NCBI RefSeq assembly: GCF_005576615.1
Contig: NZ_CP040330.1
Location: 2,418,001 to 2,482,000 of the forward strand
Reading direction: 5' to 3'
Length of the DNA stretch: 64,000 nt
From: Natrinema versiforme
GTDB taxonomy: Archaea > Halobacteriota > Halobacteria > Halobacteriales > Natrialbaceae
The notes beneath the pieces were generated by a model. It did no database searches. It saw only the letters and a list, made by a program, of their open reading frames with translations, and was not told where the DNA came from. The position numbers and the translations under genes are program-made. Shown here piece by piece: positions 25,601-32,817 of this stretch (positions within the stretch are counted from its first letter, which is position 1; each line of letters begins with the position of its first letter).

Positions 25601-26144
25601 CGCCCACGTCGGCCCCCTCGAGCACCGCGGTGATCGGTTCGAACGGGGGCGAGAGGGGCTGTTCCGGTTCCGACTCCGTGGCGGAGTCGGCCCGGTCGTC
25701 CGGCTCCGTCTTCGGCCCCGTCGGCTCCGTCTGCGAACCCCGGTCTACCTCTCGGGGATCGAGTTCGCGGACGATGCCGATCGTCCCCTGCCGGCCGTCA
25801 GCGGCCGGGACCGTCCCGAGCCGCAACTCGCAGGGGATCGCGGTGTCGGCGGCCGTCCGAACCGATCGCTCGAACGTGGCGACGCCCGTCGCGGGGGCCC
25901 GCTCGAGCGCCTCGACGCCGGACTCGCCGAGCAGCACCGAGACGTGTTCGCCCCGGAGAATCTCCCGGCTGGAGGCCGTCAGCTCGAGGAGCGCGTCGTT
26001 GATCGCGACGATCCGGTCGTCGCCGTCCAGCTGGAAGACGCCGCCCGGAACCGTCTCGACGAGGGTACGGTACCACTGACGCGCCGCCCGCTCGTCGCCC
26101 TCGTTCCAGGGGGCTAGGCCCGCCGGCTCCGCCGGTTCGGTCAT
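22626..26144 (-). CDS. Multi-PAS/GAF sensor histidine kinase
   Basis: This is a 1172-aa soluble kinase with no membrane helices. From the N-terminus: PAS (TVPGGVFQLDGDDRIVAIND), linker, PAS (GADVGVFVLDDEFEVAWIND), GAF (about 315-465, LEINGVFLHDPERAV), then four more PAS modules (KTAPVAISVED, RVSDAFYALDDEWRFTLVND, TIEDGIYALDEDGRFTMVND, NFPNGVVALFDDQLRYT), then HisKA with FAYAASHDLQEPLRM (phospho-His near residue 958) and HATPase_c with NLLSNAIEYS, VSDEGIGID and TGIGLALCHRIV. It should integrate redox, light or ligand signals. No response regulator adjoins it. The start MTEPAEPAG (26144) is preferred over one 17 codons upstream. Confidence 0.93.
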   Translation of the reverse strand: MTEPAEPAGLAPWNEGDERAARQWYRTLVETVPGGVFQLDGDDRIVAINDALLELTASSREILRGEHVSVLLGESGVEALERAPATGVATFERSVRTAADTAIPCELRLGTVPAADGRQGTIGIVRELDPREVDRGSQTEPTGPKTEPDDRADSATESEPEQPLSPPFEPITAVLEGADVGVFVLDDEFEVAWINDAAERYFGLDSRAVIGRNKDRLIDETISERVADPERFAEILGATYDENSDAERFECRVTADDTRAERWLEHRSKPIESGPYAGGRVELYYDVTEQHRRAYQLRRLNEAVREWLGADTREAAAERASRHLSDILDLEINGVFLHDPERAVLEPVAWSEPAAALFGDLPTFGAGEGIAWRVFESNEPVIYDDVTSDSDVYNPDTPIRSEICLPIGDHGIVLIGSEEGTAFDDGDRSLAKIVASSLEVTFDRISHERTLERERSQTETLLKTAPVAISVEDADGETVLANRHVQTTLGLGDREPLGETELLARQDVRDADGNPIDPDRGPSARVRETGEPVADEELVFEDETGERTWYSVTAVPVFDRDGALERVISAGEDITALKAQERRLEDRKRELETELSEILGRVSDAFYALDDEWRFTLVNDRATELLGHSEAELVGENIWERFPSGTRSDLVDRYERAMETQQPQSWERYSDSLDIWMEIQAYPSETGLSVYFRDITDRKRRERQLEQYERIIETIEDGIYALDEDGRFTMVNDAYVELTGYDRDELLGSHASLVVDEPVMDLAQRIATDESDEPTVETTLETKAGEERPVEATVTSITTDENGTGRIGVVRDITERRERQRKLEASEQRYRTLAENFPNGVVALFDDQLRYTAAGGQLLADLGIEQETAIGQTIHERYPDDVAAEIEPHFRAALGGDERSFEMGYHGRDLRAHTLPVRTGDEVAAGMLVVQDITERTKYQRRLEESNERLEQFAYAASHDLQEPLRMVTSYLQLIENRYADDLDADGREFIDYAVDGAERMREMIDGLLEYSRVETQGDPLEPVDLDGILDDVCEDLQFSIEEADAEITADALPRVDGDASQLRQVFQNLLSNAIEYSGDEPPRIHVAAERDGGNWEISVSDEGIGIDPDDQERIFQVFQRLHSHEEHAGTGIGLALCHRIVERHGGEIRVDSEPGEGATFSFTLPAVDGAA
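25670..25690. repeat. In-frame palindrome in the sensor-kinase linker
   Basis: CCGACTCCG (25670-25678), loop TGG, CGGAGTCGG (25682-25690): a perfect 9-bp stem. It encodes Asp-Ser-Ala-Thr-Glu-Ser in the disordered linker between the first two PAS domains. Confidence 0.6.
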
Positions 26145-26301
26145 TAGAGAGAGGAAGCCGCTCTGACGGATAAGTCCAGCGCCGCCGCTCGTCACAGGTA
26201 TGGACGCGATGTACCGCCGAGTCGACGACCTCGATACCGATCACCCGGTCGATTCCCGGCCGACGAAACGCCGGTCCGGCGTTATGTTACGGCGATCCGT
26301 C

Positions 26302-26748
26302 TCAGTCGTCGCCCGAAAGGACCCGCTCCTCGGGCGTCGGTCGACCCGGATGAATGCCATACCGGGCGAAGCCGTAGCAGACCGTCATCGACACCGCACA
26401 GAGGACCAGCGCGCCGGCGATCGACTCGAGGACGAGGCCGACGATCGGGCCGGCGAACGCGTCGCCCACGGCCGCGGCGGACTCGCTGGCCGGAGCCGTC
26501 GCCAGCGCGTAGGGGAGGAAGGCCGCGAACGCGAGGAGCCACCATCGCTTCGCGACGCGTTGGAGCCGCGCCGGTCCGGAGTCGCTCTCGGTGCTCGTGA
26601 CGCCGGCGACGCCGAGCGCGATCAACAGGAGCGCAGGGACCGTTCGGAGCGGGGCGTCAAAGCCGGTATTAACCGCGACGCCGACGGCGACGAGCGCCAC
26701 GGAGCCGGCGAGGATCGGACGTGAGGGGCGGTTCCCTGAAGGAAGCAT
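26302..26748 (-). CDS. Four-helix membrane protein, paralogue of the 22.1-kb gene
   Basis: A 148-aa protein with four predicted helices (ILAGSVALVAVGVAVN, VPALLLIALGVAGVT, WWLLAFAAFLPYALA, VLESIAGALVLCAVSMTVCYG) and a polar tail, FARYGIHPGRPTPEERVLSGD. The start MLPSGNRPS (26748) gives a short cytoplasmic N-terminus. The aromatic-Tyr-Gly step followed by a Pro/Glu-rich, Leu-Xaa-Gly-ending tail is shared with the protein downstream of the kinase. Function unknown; a signalling partner of the kinase is possible from position only. Confidence 0.65.
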   Translation of the reverse strand: MLPSGNRPSRPILAGSVALVAVGVAVNTGFDAPLRTVPALLLIALGVAGVTSTESDSGPARLQRVAKRWWLLAFAAFLPYALATAPASESAAAVGDAFAGPIVGLVLESIAGALVLCAVSMTVCYGFARYGIHPGRPTPEERVLSGDD

Positions 26749-26886
26749 ACTGACGCGGGGTAGCGGGTGATTGTACAAAACTCTCGCGAACCGGCGGCGG
26801 CGCTCATCGACCGCCGCTGGGCGGTCGGCATCGCGGCCACAACAAAGGACGTATTACCGGTGCCCGCAACTCGCAGGTGAGAACGA

Positions 26887-27420
26887 ATGAGGGAACGCGA
26901 TCGAGCCGAATCCCTGACGGCCCTCCGGCGGCACGCGTCGGCCGCGACCGACCGAGCGACTCGCGCGCTCTCGCGAGCCCCCGGCGTCGGAATCGCACGA
27001 TCACTGCGGCGACTCTGGCAGCGCCACGTCCGGGCCGAACCCGACCGGTATCAGGCGTCGATCACCTTTCCGACGGCACCGGACCGCCCGACGGTCGGCG
27101 AGATCCACGACTGGATCGAGGCCCTCGAGCACGCGTTCGAAGGACGCCTCGACGTCTACGCCCGGCGCGGAAGCGTCGCGGTCGTCTCGGACTGTGTCGC
27201 AGCCGAGCAGTTCGACGGGGACGCCTTCGAGGCGGTCTGCGAGCGAATCGAGGACGGCTACGCCGGAACGCACTCGCTGTCACACCTCAAAAAGTGGCGA
27301 CGGAACGACGGGCGACTCGTGCGAGCCCACGTAATCGTCCCGGTCAAACCGCTGTTTCCGCAGGAGAAGGCCGACGAGTCGGCGCGTGGCCGATCGGCGG
27401 CCGGGATCGGAGCGAACTGA
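26887..27420 (+). CDS. Conserved-looking haloarchaeal protein, function unknown
   Basis: This is a 177-aa soluble protein. The basic N-terminus (RERDRAESLTALRRHASAAT ... SLRRLWQRHVRAEPDRYQ) precedes an alpha/beta domain with ITFPTAPDRPTVGEIHDWIEALEHAF, VYARRGSVAVVSDCVAAEQFD and a C-terminal KKWRRNDGRLVRAHVIVPVKPLFP. I recognise no family motif or catalytic residues. Codon choice and acidic core fit a real gene. It diverges from the 4-TM gene and converges with the mechanosensitive-channel-like gene. Confidence 0.6.
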   Translation: MRERDRAESLTALRRHASAATDRATRALSRAPGVGIARSLRRLWQRHVRAEPDRYQASITFPTAPDRPTVGEIHDWIEALEHAFEGRLDVYARRGSVAVVSDCVAAEQFDGDAFEAVCERIEDGYAGTHSLSHLKKWRRNDGRLVRAHVIVPVKPLFPQEKADESARGRSAAGIGAN

Positions 27421-27462
27421 CCGCGGATTGCGGTCGATAGCCCGCGGTCGGTCGTCGCACGA

Positions 27463-28275
27463 TCAGTCGTCGTCGCTCGGCCCGGGACCGGGCTCGGACC
27501 CGGGTTCGCGATCGGTGCTCGGATTGGTGCCGGTCGGCTCGCCGCTCCGAGACCGGCTTCCGGCGGTGTCACCCTCGCTCGGTGCGACCTCGCTCGTCCG
27601 GTTCATCCAGCGGTCGATGTTTTCGGAGACGTAGTCCTTGCCGCCCCACCCGAACGCGACGCCCGCGCCGATAGCGAGGGCCGCGCCGAGTCCCCACGCG
27701 AGCGCTCGTGCGAACACGTAGAGGATGGCGACGTCGATCCCCATCGTGTCGAGGCCGATGACGATCGCCGTGAAGTAGAGGAACATCCGCGCCCCGTTGG
27801 CGAACCAGCTGGTGTAGGCGGTTTCGGTGGCCGCGCGCGTCCGTTCGATCGCGTCGCCGATGAAGTCCGCGACGACGAACCCGAAGGTGATGACGAGCAG
27901 TCCCGCGATAAAGGCCGGCAGGTACGAGACCGCCGTCGAGATCCACTGGGAGAGCGTTGCGATCGCGAGCGCGTTCGCGGCCGCGAGAATCGCGAGGCCG
28001 TAGACGAACCACTTCGCCAGCGAGCCGAAGGCGCTCGAGACCGCTCGTTCCGTGCCGCCGAGTATCCGGCCGAGCGGCGTCTCGAGGACCATCCGATCGA
28101 GTTCGATCCCGTCGGCGAGCCGTCGGACGATTCCCGCCGCGACGCGGCCGAGAACCCAGCCGATCGCGAGGATTATCAGCGCGCCGATCAACCGCGGCAG
28201 GAACGTGACCAGTTCCGCAGCGGGGTCCTGCAGCCAGTCGGGAACCTGTGCTTGGGCAAGGTATGGTGATACCAT
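27463..28275 (-). CDS. Mechanosensitive-channel-like membrane protein
   Basis: This is a 270-aa membrane protein with about five helices. Two copies of the conserved TM-helix module of small-conductance mechanosensitive channel relatives are visible (LPRLIGALIILAIGWVLGRVAAGIVRRL and YLPAFIAGLLVITFGFVVADFIGD). The last helix has the Gly/Ala-rich pore-like pattern GLGAALAIGAGVAFGWGGKDYV. There is no large MscS beta/C-terminal cage; a 60-residue Ser/Gly/Pro/Asp tail follows instead. It may take part in osmotic safety or be a related non-channel protein. Confidence 0.75.
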   Translation of the reverse strand: MVSPYLAQAQVPDWLQDPAAELVTFLPRLIGALIILAIGWVLGRVAAGIVRRLADGIELDRMVLETPLGRILGGTERAVSSAFGSLAKWFVYGLAILAAANALAIATLSQWISTAVSYLPAFIAGLLVITFGFVVADFIGDAIERTRAATETAYTSWFANGARMFLYFTAIVIGLDTMGIDVAILYVFARALAWGLGAALAIGAGVAFGWGGKDYVSENIDRWMNRTSEVAPSEGDTAGSRSRSGEPTGTNPSTDREPGSEPGPGPSDDD

Positions 28276-29010
28276 GTCCGCGTAGCTAGTCGTCGACCGC
28301 CCTTCGTAATTGAGTGCGTATCAAAACCTAATGAAACCAACGTGTATCGCTCGCTTCGACCGCGGCGATTGAAGTGTCTGTTACCGCGAATTGCGGGACG
28401 ACCGTACCGTGACGGATCGATACGGATCCCGAACGAGTCCGTGAGACGGGTCGCGATCCGTCCCGGAACGATCATCGTGCCGTCGGTCGATAAACGCATA
28501 TTGGAATCGAGCGCGGCAGTGGAACGATGAGCGCCGTCGATCGGGTCGGAACCGCCGGCGGCGGTGACCGACCGAACGTGTCCGATTTCACTCATTGCGA
28601 AACCGCCGACTCAGTCTCGAGCGCGGGCCGAGAGAATCGGTCCGAGTGCGATCGACTGTGGCTCGAGGCGGGTGCAACTGCACTCGGATGGTCTCCGTTC
28701 GATGCTACCGCCTCGCGACGAGAGCATGGACGAACCGCCGTGTTCGGGTGCGCGATTCCGAATAGATCGCTGAATGCGCGGCGATACCGGCCGATTCGAC
28801 GGAACGGACCGGGAGCGAACCAGCGACAACGTCCCCGCAAGCCCCGACTGTGGTAATACCGTATTACCGAATGCGGCGCGTCGGCGGCGTCGCTGTCCCC
28901 TGAGCCGTTGGTTTCCGACGGCTACTGGACCGCGCGTCGAGCGCTCCATCGTTCCGTTCGGTCGTGGACCGGAGTTTCGCGGTACGCTATTGGTGATCCG
29001 GACACGACGG
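28276..29010. other. 735-bp region without a supported gene
   Basis: The longest plausible frame is on the plus strand at 28527-28856 (starts MSAVDRVGTAGGGD, 109 codons), but its second half is Arg/Pro-rich and it lacks recognisable motifs. The region contains a 17-bp palindrome at 28852-28868, reported separately. It might hold decayed coding sequence. Confidence 0.35.
28852..28868. promoter_or_regulatory. 17-bp perfect palindrome upstream of the creatininase gene
   Basis: GGTAATAC-C-GTATTACC, eight complementary bases on each side of one central base. Its AT-rich core stands out against the GC-rich surroundings. It has the geometry of a dimeric regulator site but lies about 140 nt before the nearest start. 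Confidence 0.4.
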
Positions 29011-29787
29011 ATGGGTATGTACCTCGCCGACGAAGCGTGGCCCGACCTCGAGACGTACTTCGACTCGGAATCCCTCGCGCTCGTGCCGCTCGGCTCGACG
29101 GAACAGCACGGCCCGCACCTGCCGGAGGCGACCGACCACCTGATCGGGGAGGCGTTCGCCCGCGAGGTCGCAGACCGGACCGGCTACCTCTGTACGCCGA
29201 CGATCAATATCGGCGTCAGCGGCCACCACCGGCAGTTCCACGGGACGATGTGGGTCGAGCCGCCAGTGTTTCGGGAGTACATGGAATCGCTGACGCGCAA
29301 CCTCATGTCCCACGGCATCGATCGGGTAATCTACGTGAACGCCCACGGCGGGAACGTTCCCCACCTCCGGGAGGTCGGGGCGCGTCTGCGGCAGGACGAG
29401 GTCGCCTACGCGATCGAGTGGATGTGGGACGAGTCGATTCCGGACCTCGTCGACGACCTCTTCGAGCAGAACGGCCCCCACGGCGGGCCGAAGGAGACCT
29501 CGATGATCCAGTATCTCGAGCCGGAACTGGTCCACGACGATCGGCTCGAGGAGGCCAGAGACACCGGGATCCCGAGCGTCGAGGCGGCCGAGACGGTCAA
29601 ACACGGCTCGCGGACGTTCTACGACGCGGCGGACAACACCGAGAACGGCGTGTTGGGCGATCAGACGGATGCCTCCGCGGAGAAGGGCGAACAGTTGTTC
29701 GAGGCGGCGAGCGACCAACTCGTCCGGCTCTGTGAGTGGCTCGCCGACCAGGAGTTCAAGGACCTGCTTCCGCGAGAACACGTTTAG
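29011..29787 (+). CDS. Creatininase family amidohydrolase
   Basis: This 258-aa protein belongs to the creatininase/FAPy-deformylase-like metal amidohydrolases. The metal-binding and signature blocks are LVPLGSTEQHGPHLPEATDH (Glu and His ligands), INIGVSGHHRQFHGTMWV, IYVNAHGGNVPHL and a late EWMWDE. Members act on cyclic amides such as creatinine or on formamidopyrimidine intermediates; the substrate here is unknown. ATG at 29011 or 29017 could be used (MGMYLADEAW). It is followed on the same strand by nikR. Confidence 0.85.
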   Translation: MGMYLADEAWPDLETYFDSESLALVPLGSTEQHGPHLPEATDHLIGEAFAREVADRTGYLCTPTINIGVSGHHRQFHGTMWVEPPVFREYMESLTRNLMSHGIDRVIYVNAHGGNVPHLREVGARLRQDEVAYAIEWMWDESIPDLVDDLFEQNGPHGGPKETSMIQYLEPELVHDDRLEEARDTGIPSVEAAETVKHGSRTFYDAADNTENGVLGDQTDASAEKGEQLFEAASDQLVRLCEWLADQEFKDLLPREHV

Positions 29788-29854
29788 ACCGCCGGCTCGA
29801 GACAGTCCCGCGGTTGCCTCGAGATGCCGCTCTCGGTCGCCGATTATGATAATC

Positions 29855-29862
29855 CTTAATAG
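29855..29862 (+). promoter_or_regulatory. TATA box of nikR
   Basis: CTTAATAG inside an AT-rich stretch, about 26-28 nt before the nikR ATG, giving a leaderless message. The flanking AT-rich imperfect repeats (ATTATGATAAT at 29843-29853 and GTTATTATA near the start) could be regulator half-sites. Confidence 0.45.
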
Positions 29863-29883
29863 TAATGCCACTCGAGTTATTAT

Positions 29884-30309
29884 ATGGCAGTCGTCAGCGT
29901 CTCGATGCCGGACGAACTCTTGGAGCGACTCGATCAGTTTTCCGAGGAGCACGGCTACACCGGTCGGAGCGAAGTCGTCAGGGAAGCCTCGCGCAACCTC
30001 CTCGGGGAGTTCGAGGACACCCGACTCGAGGACCGGGATCTCATGGGGATCGTCACGGTGTTGTTCGACTACGAGACCACGAGTGTCGAAGAGCGGATGA
30101 TGCACCTCCGCCACGAACACGAGGACCTCGTCGCCTCGAACTTCCACAGCCACGTCGGCGACCACTACTGCATGGAACTGTTCGTCCTCGAGGGCGAACT
30201 CGAGGACATCTCGACGTTCGTCGGCAAGATCCGAGCGACCAGAGACGCGCTGACCGTCGACTACTCCGTCATCCCGGTCGACAGCTTCGACCCGCTCGCA
30301 CAGGACTAG
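29884..30309 (+). CDS. nikR: Nickel-responsive regulator NikR
   Basis: This is a 141-aa ribbon-helix-helix repressor with a C-terminal ACT-like nickel domain. The RHH part is [36 protein letters not shown]. The nickel ligands line up with the NikR pattern in [20 protein letters not shown]: a first His, then H-x-H, then Cys. It should repress nickel uptake when nickel is plentiful. No nickel transporter is adjacent, so its regulon is elsewhere or includes neighbouring genes (inference). Confidence 0.9.
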   Translation: MAVVSVSMPDELLERLDQFSEEHGYTGRSEVVREASRNLLGEFEDTRLEDRDLMGIVTVLFDYETTSVEERMMHLRHEHEDLVASNFHSHVGDHYCMELFVLEGELEDISTFVGKIRATRDALTVDYSVIPVDSFDPLAQD

Positions 30310-30417
30310 CGCGCCGTTCGGATCGGAACCATACGAATCGGCGCCCGTTCGTCGCGGAAATGGCACGGACCGAAACGGAACGCGTAGTTTTACTGTCGGC
30401 CCCCCGAATGGGGACAC

Positions 30418-30795
30418 ATGTCATACCGGAAAGTCAACTACGAGGAGGTCGAGCAGGTCTCGAGCGCAATGCACTTTCTCAGCGACCCGCTCGAGACCGA
30501 GCAGGTGGGGGTCACGGTGGCCCGCTGCGATCCTGGCTGGAACAGCAAGCCCCACGACCACACCGACAACGAACACGAGGAGATCTACGTCCTCATCGAG
30601 GGCGATGCGACGGTCGTCGTCGACGACGAGCCGGTCGCGATGGAGACCGGTGACGCGCTGTGGATCCCGCCCGAATCGACGCGACAGATCCGCAACGGCG
30701 ACCGCGAGAGCGCGTTCGTCCTCGTGAGCGCGCCGAGTATCGCCGACGAGGACAGCGACGGTGACGAGTGGTTGCTCTCCGGTTTCGCCGGCTGA
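30418..30795 (+). CDS. Cupin domain protein
   Basis: This 125-aa single cupin has motif 1 KPHDHTDNEHEEIYVLIEG, with His-x-His and Glu metal ligands, and motif 2 METGDALWIPPESTRQIRNG, in which the usual second-motif His is replaced by Gln/Arg in the expected position. It could be a metal-dependent dioxygenase or isomerase, or a small-molecule binder; no pathway link is visible. Confidence 0.8.
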   Translation: MSYRKVNYEEVEQVSSAMHFLSDPLETEQVGVTVARCDPGWNSKPHDHTDNEHEEIYVLIEGDATVVVDDEPVAMETGDALWIPPESTRQIRNGDRESAFVLVSAPSIADEDSDGDEWLLSGFAG

Positions 30796-30978
30796 GTTCG
30801 GTCCGGGCTCGAGGCTGTGGTGGGTTAGGATAGAAGGGGGTCGGGTTTCGGCGGACGGCTGCGAACTATCGACGGACGACTGCTGCCCGCCGACCCGAAA
30901 CCCGCCGGGACGGTTTAGTGGTCCCGCGTGCACGTCGTCCGTAGGTGAGTTCCGATTTACTCGAAGCACCACGCGGCC

Positions 30979-31425
30979 GTGTCGGTCGTCGTCGCCGGAA
31001 TCCTGACCGCGTTGCTTCCGCCGGTCACTCTCTTCGGCAACGTCGTCCCGGCGGCGGTCGTCGTCGCCTACGGTACCGCGGTCGGCGTCTTCATCGATCT
31101 GGATCACTTCCTCATCGCCCGGTTCAAGACCGGCGACTGGGACGCCGTTCGGTTCTGTCTGGCAAACCCCGGCACAGCGGCGACCGATCAGTCCGAAATC
31201 TTCGACCCCGGCGACGTCGGCGTCCTCTCGCGACTGCTGAGCCACGTCGTGATCGCCGGGATCGCGGTCCCGGCGATCGCGCTGGCCAGCGTCCCGCTGG
31301 CGATCGTGACCGGAGCCGTCCTCTATGCCCACCTGCTGGCCGATCTCGTCTGGGACATCTCCCTGCTCGAGTCCCACGCGGACGCGGCGGGTTCGATCGA
31401 CGATCTCGTGGGGATGGTTCGATAG
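30979..31425 (+). CDS. Membrane protein, possibly DUF457-like metal-dependent hydrolase
   Basis: A 148-aa protein with about four hydrophobic segments. IDLDHFLIARF resembles the D-x-D-H motif of YdjM/DUF457 membrane hydrolases, and YAHLLADLVWDI resembles their second motif. In-frame coding continues upstream of the GTG at 30979 (Tyr-Ser-Lys-His-His-Ala-Ala) to an ATT codon at 30955, preceded by a TGA. The natural start is therefore either this GTG or the rare ATT codon. Confidence 0.6.
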   Translation: MSVVVAGILTALLPPVTLFGNVVPAAVVVAYGTAVGVFIDLDHFLIARFKTGDWDAVRFCLANPGTAATDQSEIFDPGDVGVLSRLLSHVVIAGIAVPAIALASVPLAIVTGAVLYAHLLADLVWDISLLESHADAAGSIDDLVGMVR

Positions 31426-31521
31426 CGGCGGACGGACGGCGCGATTCGAACCGGCTGACAGCCGTCGCGGGTTGCGATATTGTCCCCCGAATATTTCCAC
31501 CGAGCGCCCGTGTGACGGAAC

Positions 31522-32673
31522 ATGGAACTGCTCGACGACAGCATCGTCCCGGAGCACGCACGCGATGTCAAGGCCGAGGCCCGCGACTTTGCGCGCGAAC
31601 ACATCGAACCGAACGCCCAGGAGTACTTTCAGGCCGGCGAGTATCCGGAGGAGATCCTCGAGGCGGGCCGGGAGGCGAACCTCGTGGCCCAAGACATTCC
31701 GGAGGAGTGGGGCGGGCGGGGGCTGGATCTGGCTCAACTGCTCGCGATCACGGAGGAGTTCTACCGGGCCGACGCGGGGATCGCGCTGACCCTGCAGTTG
31801 GCGAGTTTCGGCTGCGAAATTACCTACGAACACGGCACCGACGAGCAGTGCGAGCAGTATATTCGGCCGGTCGCGGAGGGCGACCAGCGCTCCGGGCTCG
31901 CAGTCTCGGAGCCGGAGACCGGCAGCGACCTCGCGGGGATGCAGACCACGACGGAGAAAGACGGCGACGAGTACGTCATCAACGGCGAGAAGTACTGGAT
32001 CGGCAACGGCGTCGAAGCGGACTGGGTCACGCTCTACGCCCGCACCGGCGACGACGAGGACAACCGGTACGGCAACCACTCGATGTTCATCGTGCCGACC
32101 GACACCGACGGCTACGAGGCCGAGCACATCCCCGAGAAGATGGCGATGCGCGCCTCGAAGCAGGCCCACATCGAACTCGAGGACTGCCGGGTTCCCGAGG
32201 AGAACATGATCGGCAGCGAGGGAGACGGGTTCATGCTGCTCGCGGACTTCTTCAATCACGGTCGCGTGGCCGTCGCCGGTCACGGACTCGGCATCGCCGC
32301 GGCCGCCATCGAGGAGGCCTGGGAGTTCACCCACGACCGCGAGGAGTTCGGGCGGACGATCAGTGACTTCCAGTCGGTCCAACACGGCCTCGCCGACATG
32401 CTGGTCGAGTTCGAGAGCGCCCGGACGCTCACGTGGCGCGCCCGCGAGAAAGTCGCCAACGAGGACAACGCGGGGTACTGGGCCGCGATGGCGAAGACGA
32501 AGGCGACCGAGACGGCCGTCGACGTCTCCGAGCAGGGGATGCAGTTCCACGGCGGCCGCTCGGTCTTGGACGAGCGCCGGATCGCTCGCGTCTTCCGCGA
32601 CGCACGAATCCCGGTGATATACGAGGGGGCGAACGAGATTCAACGCAACCTGATCTACGGGCAAGCGCCCTGA
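31522..32673 (+). CDS. Acyl-CoA dehydrogenase
   Basis: This 383-aa flavoenzyme oxidises acyl-CoA to 2-enoyl-CoA, passing electrons to ETF. Domain layout is standard: N-terminal helices, middle beta-domain with LAVSEPETGSDLAGMQTTTEKDGDEYVINGEKYWIGNG (FAD/substrate), and C-terminal helices with GRVAVAGHGLGIA, DREEFGRTISDFQSVQHGLADM and PVIYEGANEIQRNLI, the last carrying the catalytic Glu position. It is monocistronic. Chain-length specificity cannot be read from the sequence. Confidence 0.92.
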   Translation: MELLDDSIVPEHARDVKAEARDFAREHIEPNAQEYFQAGEYPEEILEAGREANLVAQDIPEEWGGRGLDLAQLLAITEEFYRADAGIALTLQLASFGCEITYEHGTDEQCEQYIRPVAEGDQRSGLAVSEPETGSDLAGMQTTTEKDGDEYVINGEKYWIGNGVEADWVTLYARTGDDEDNRYGNHSMFIVPTDTDGYEAEHIPEKMAMRASKQAHIELEDCRVPEENMIGSEGDGFMLLADFFNHGRVAVAGHGLGIAAAAIEEAWEFTHDREEFGRTISDFQSVQHGLADMLVEFESARTLTWRAREKVANEDNAGYWAAMAKTKATETAVDVSEQGMQFHGGRSVLDERRIARVFRDARIPVIYEGANEIQRNLIYGQAP

Positions 32674-32817
32674 GCGGCCGGGGAGTCTCCGCTGCGGAGA
32701 CCTGCCGCTTCGCCCTCTCGGGGACTAGTTGGCCGAAAGAACAATCACGTTCGGTTCCATGTGTATCGGCAGACCCATCGTCGTCATGGAGATGCCAACA
32801 GTCAGTGTTCCGGCCGT

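Noticed and set aside
24261-26117. A 618-codon plus-strand frame opposite the sensor kinase
   Set aside because: Antisense shadow of the six-PAS kinase; no family motif and long Arg/Val/Gly-rich runs.
28527-28856. A 109-codon plus-strand frame in the gap before the creatininase gene
   Set aside because: An acidic first half but an Arg/Pro/Asn-rich second half, no motif and no clear promoter; left as unassigned intergenic DNA.
30842-30904. CGGGTTTCGG / CCGAAACCCG inverted repeat after the cupin gene
   Set aside because: A 10-bp stem with a 43-nt loop, too wide for a convincing terminator and with no recurrence elsewhere in the window.
30421-32664. A 747-codon minus-strand frame
   Set aside because: Antisense to the cupin, membrane-protein and acyl-CoA dehydrogenase genes, all of which have recognisable motifs.
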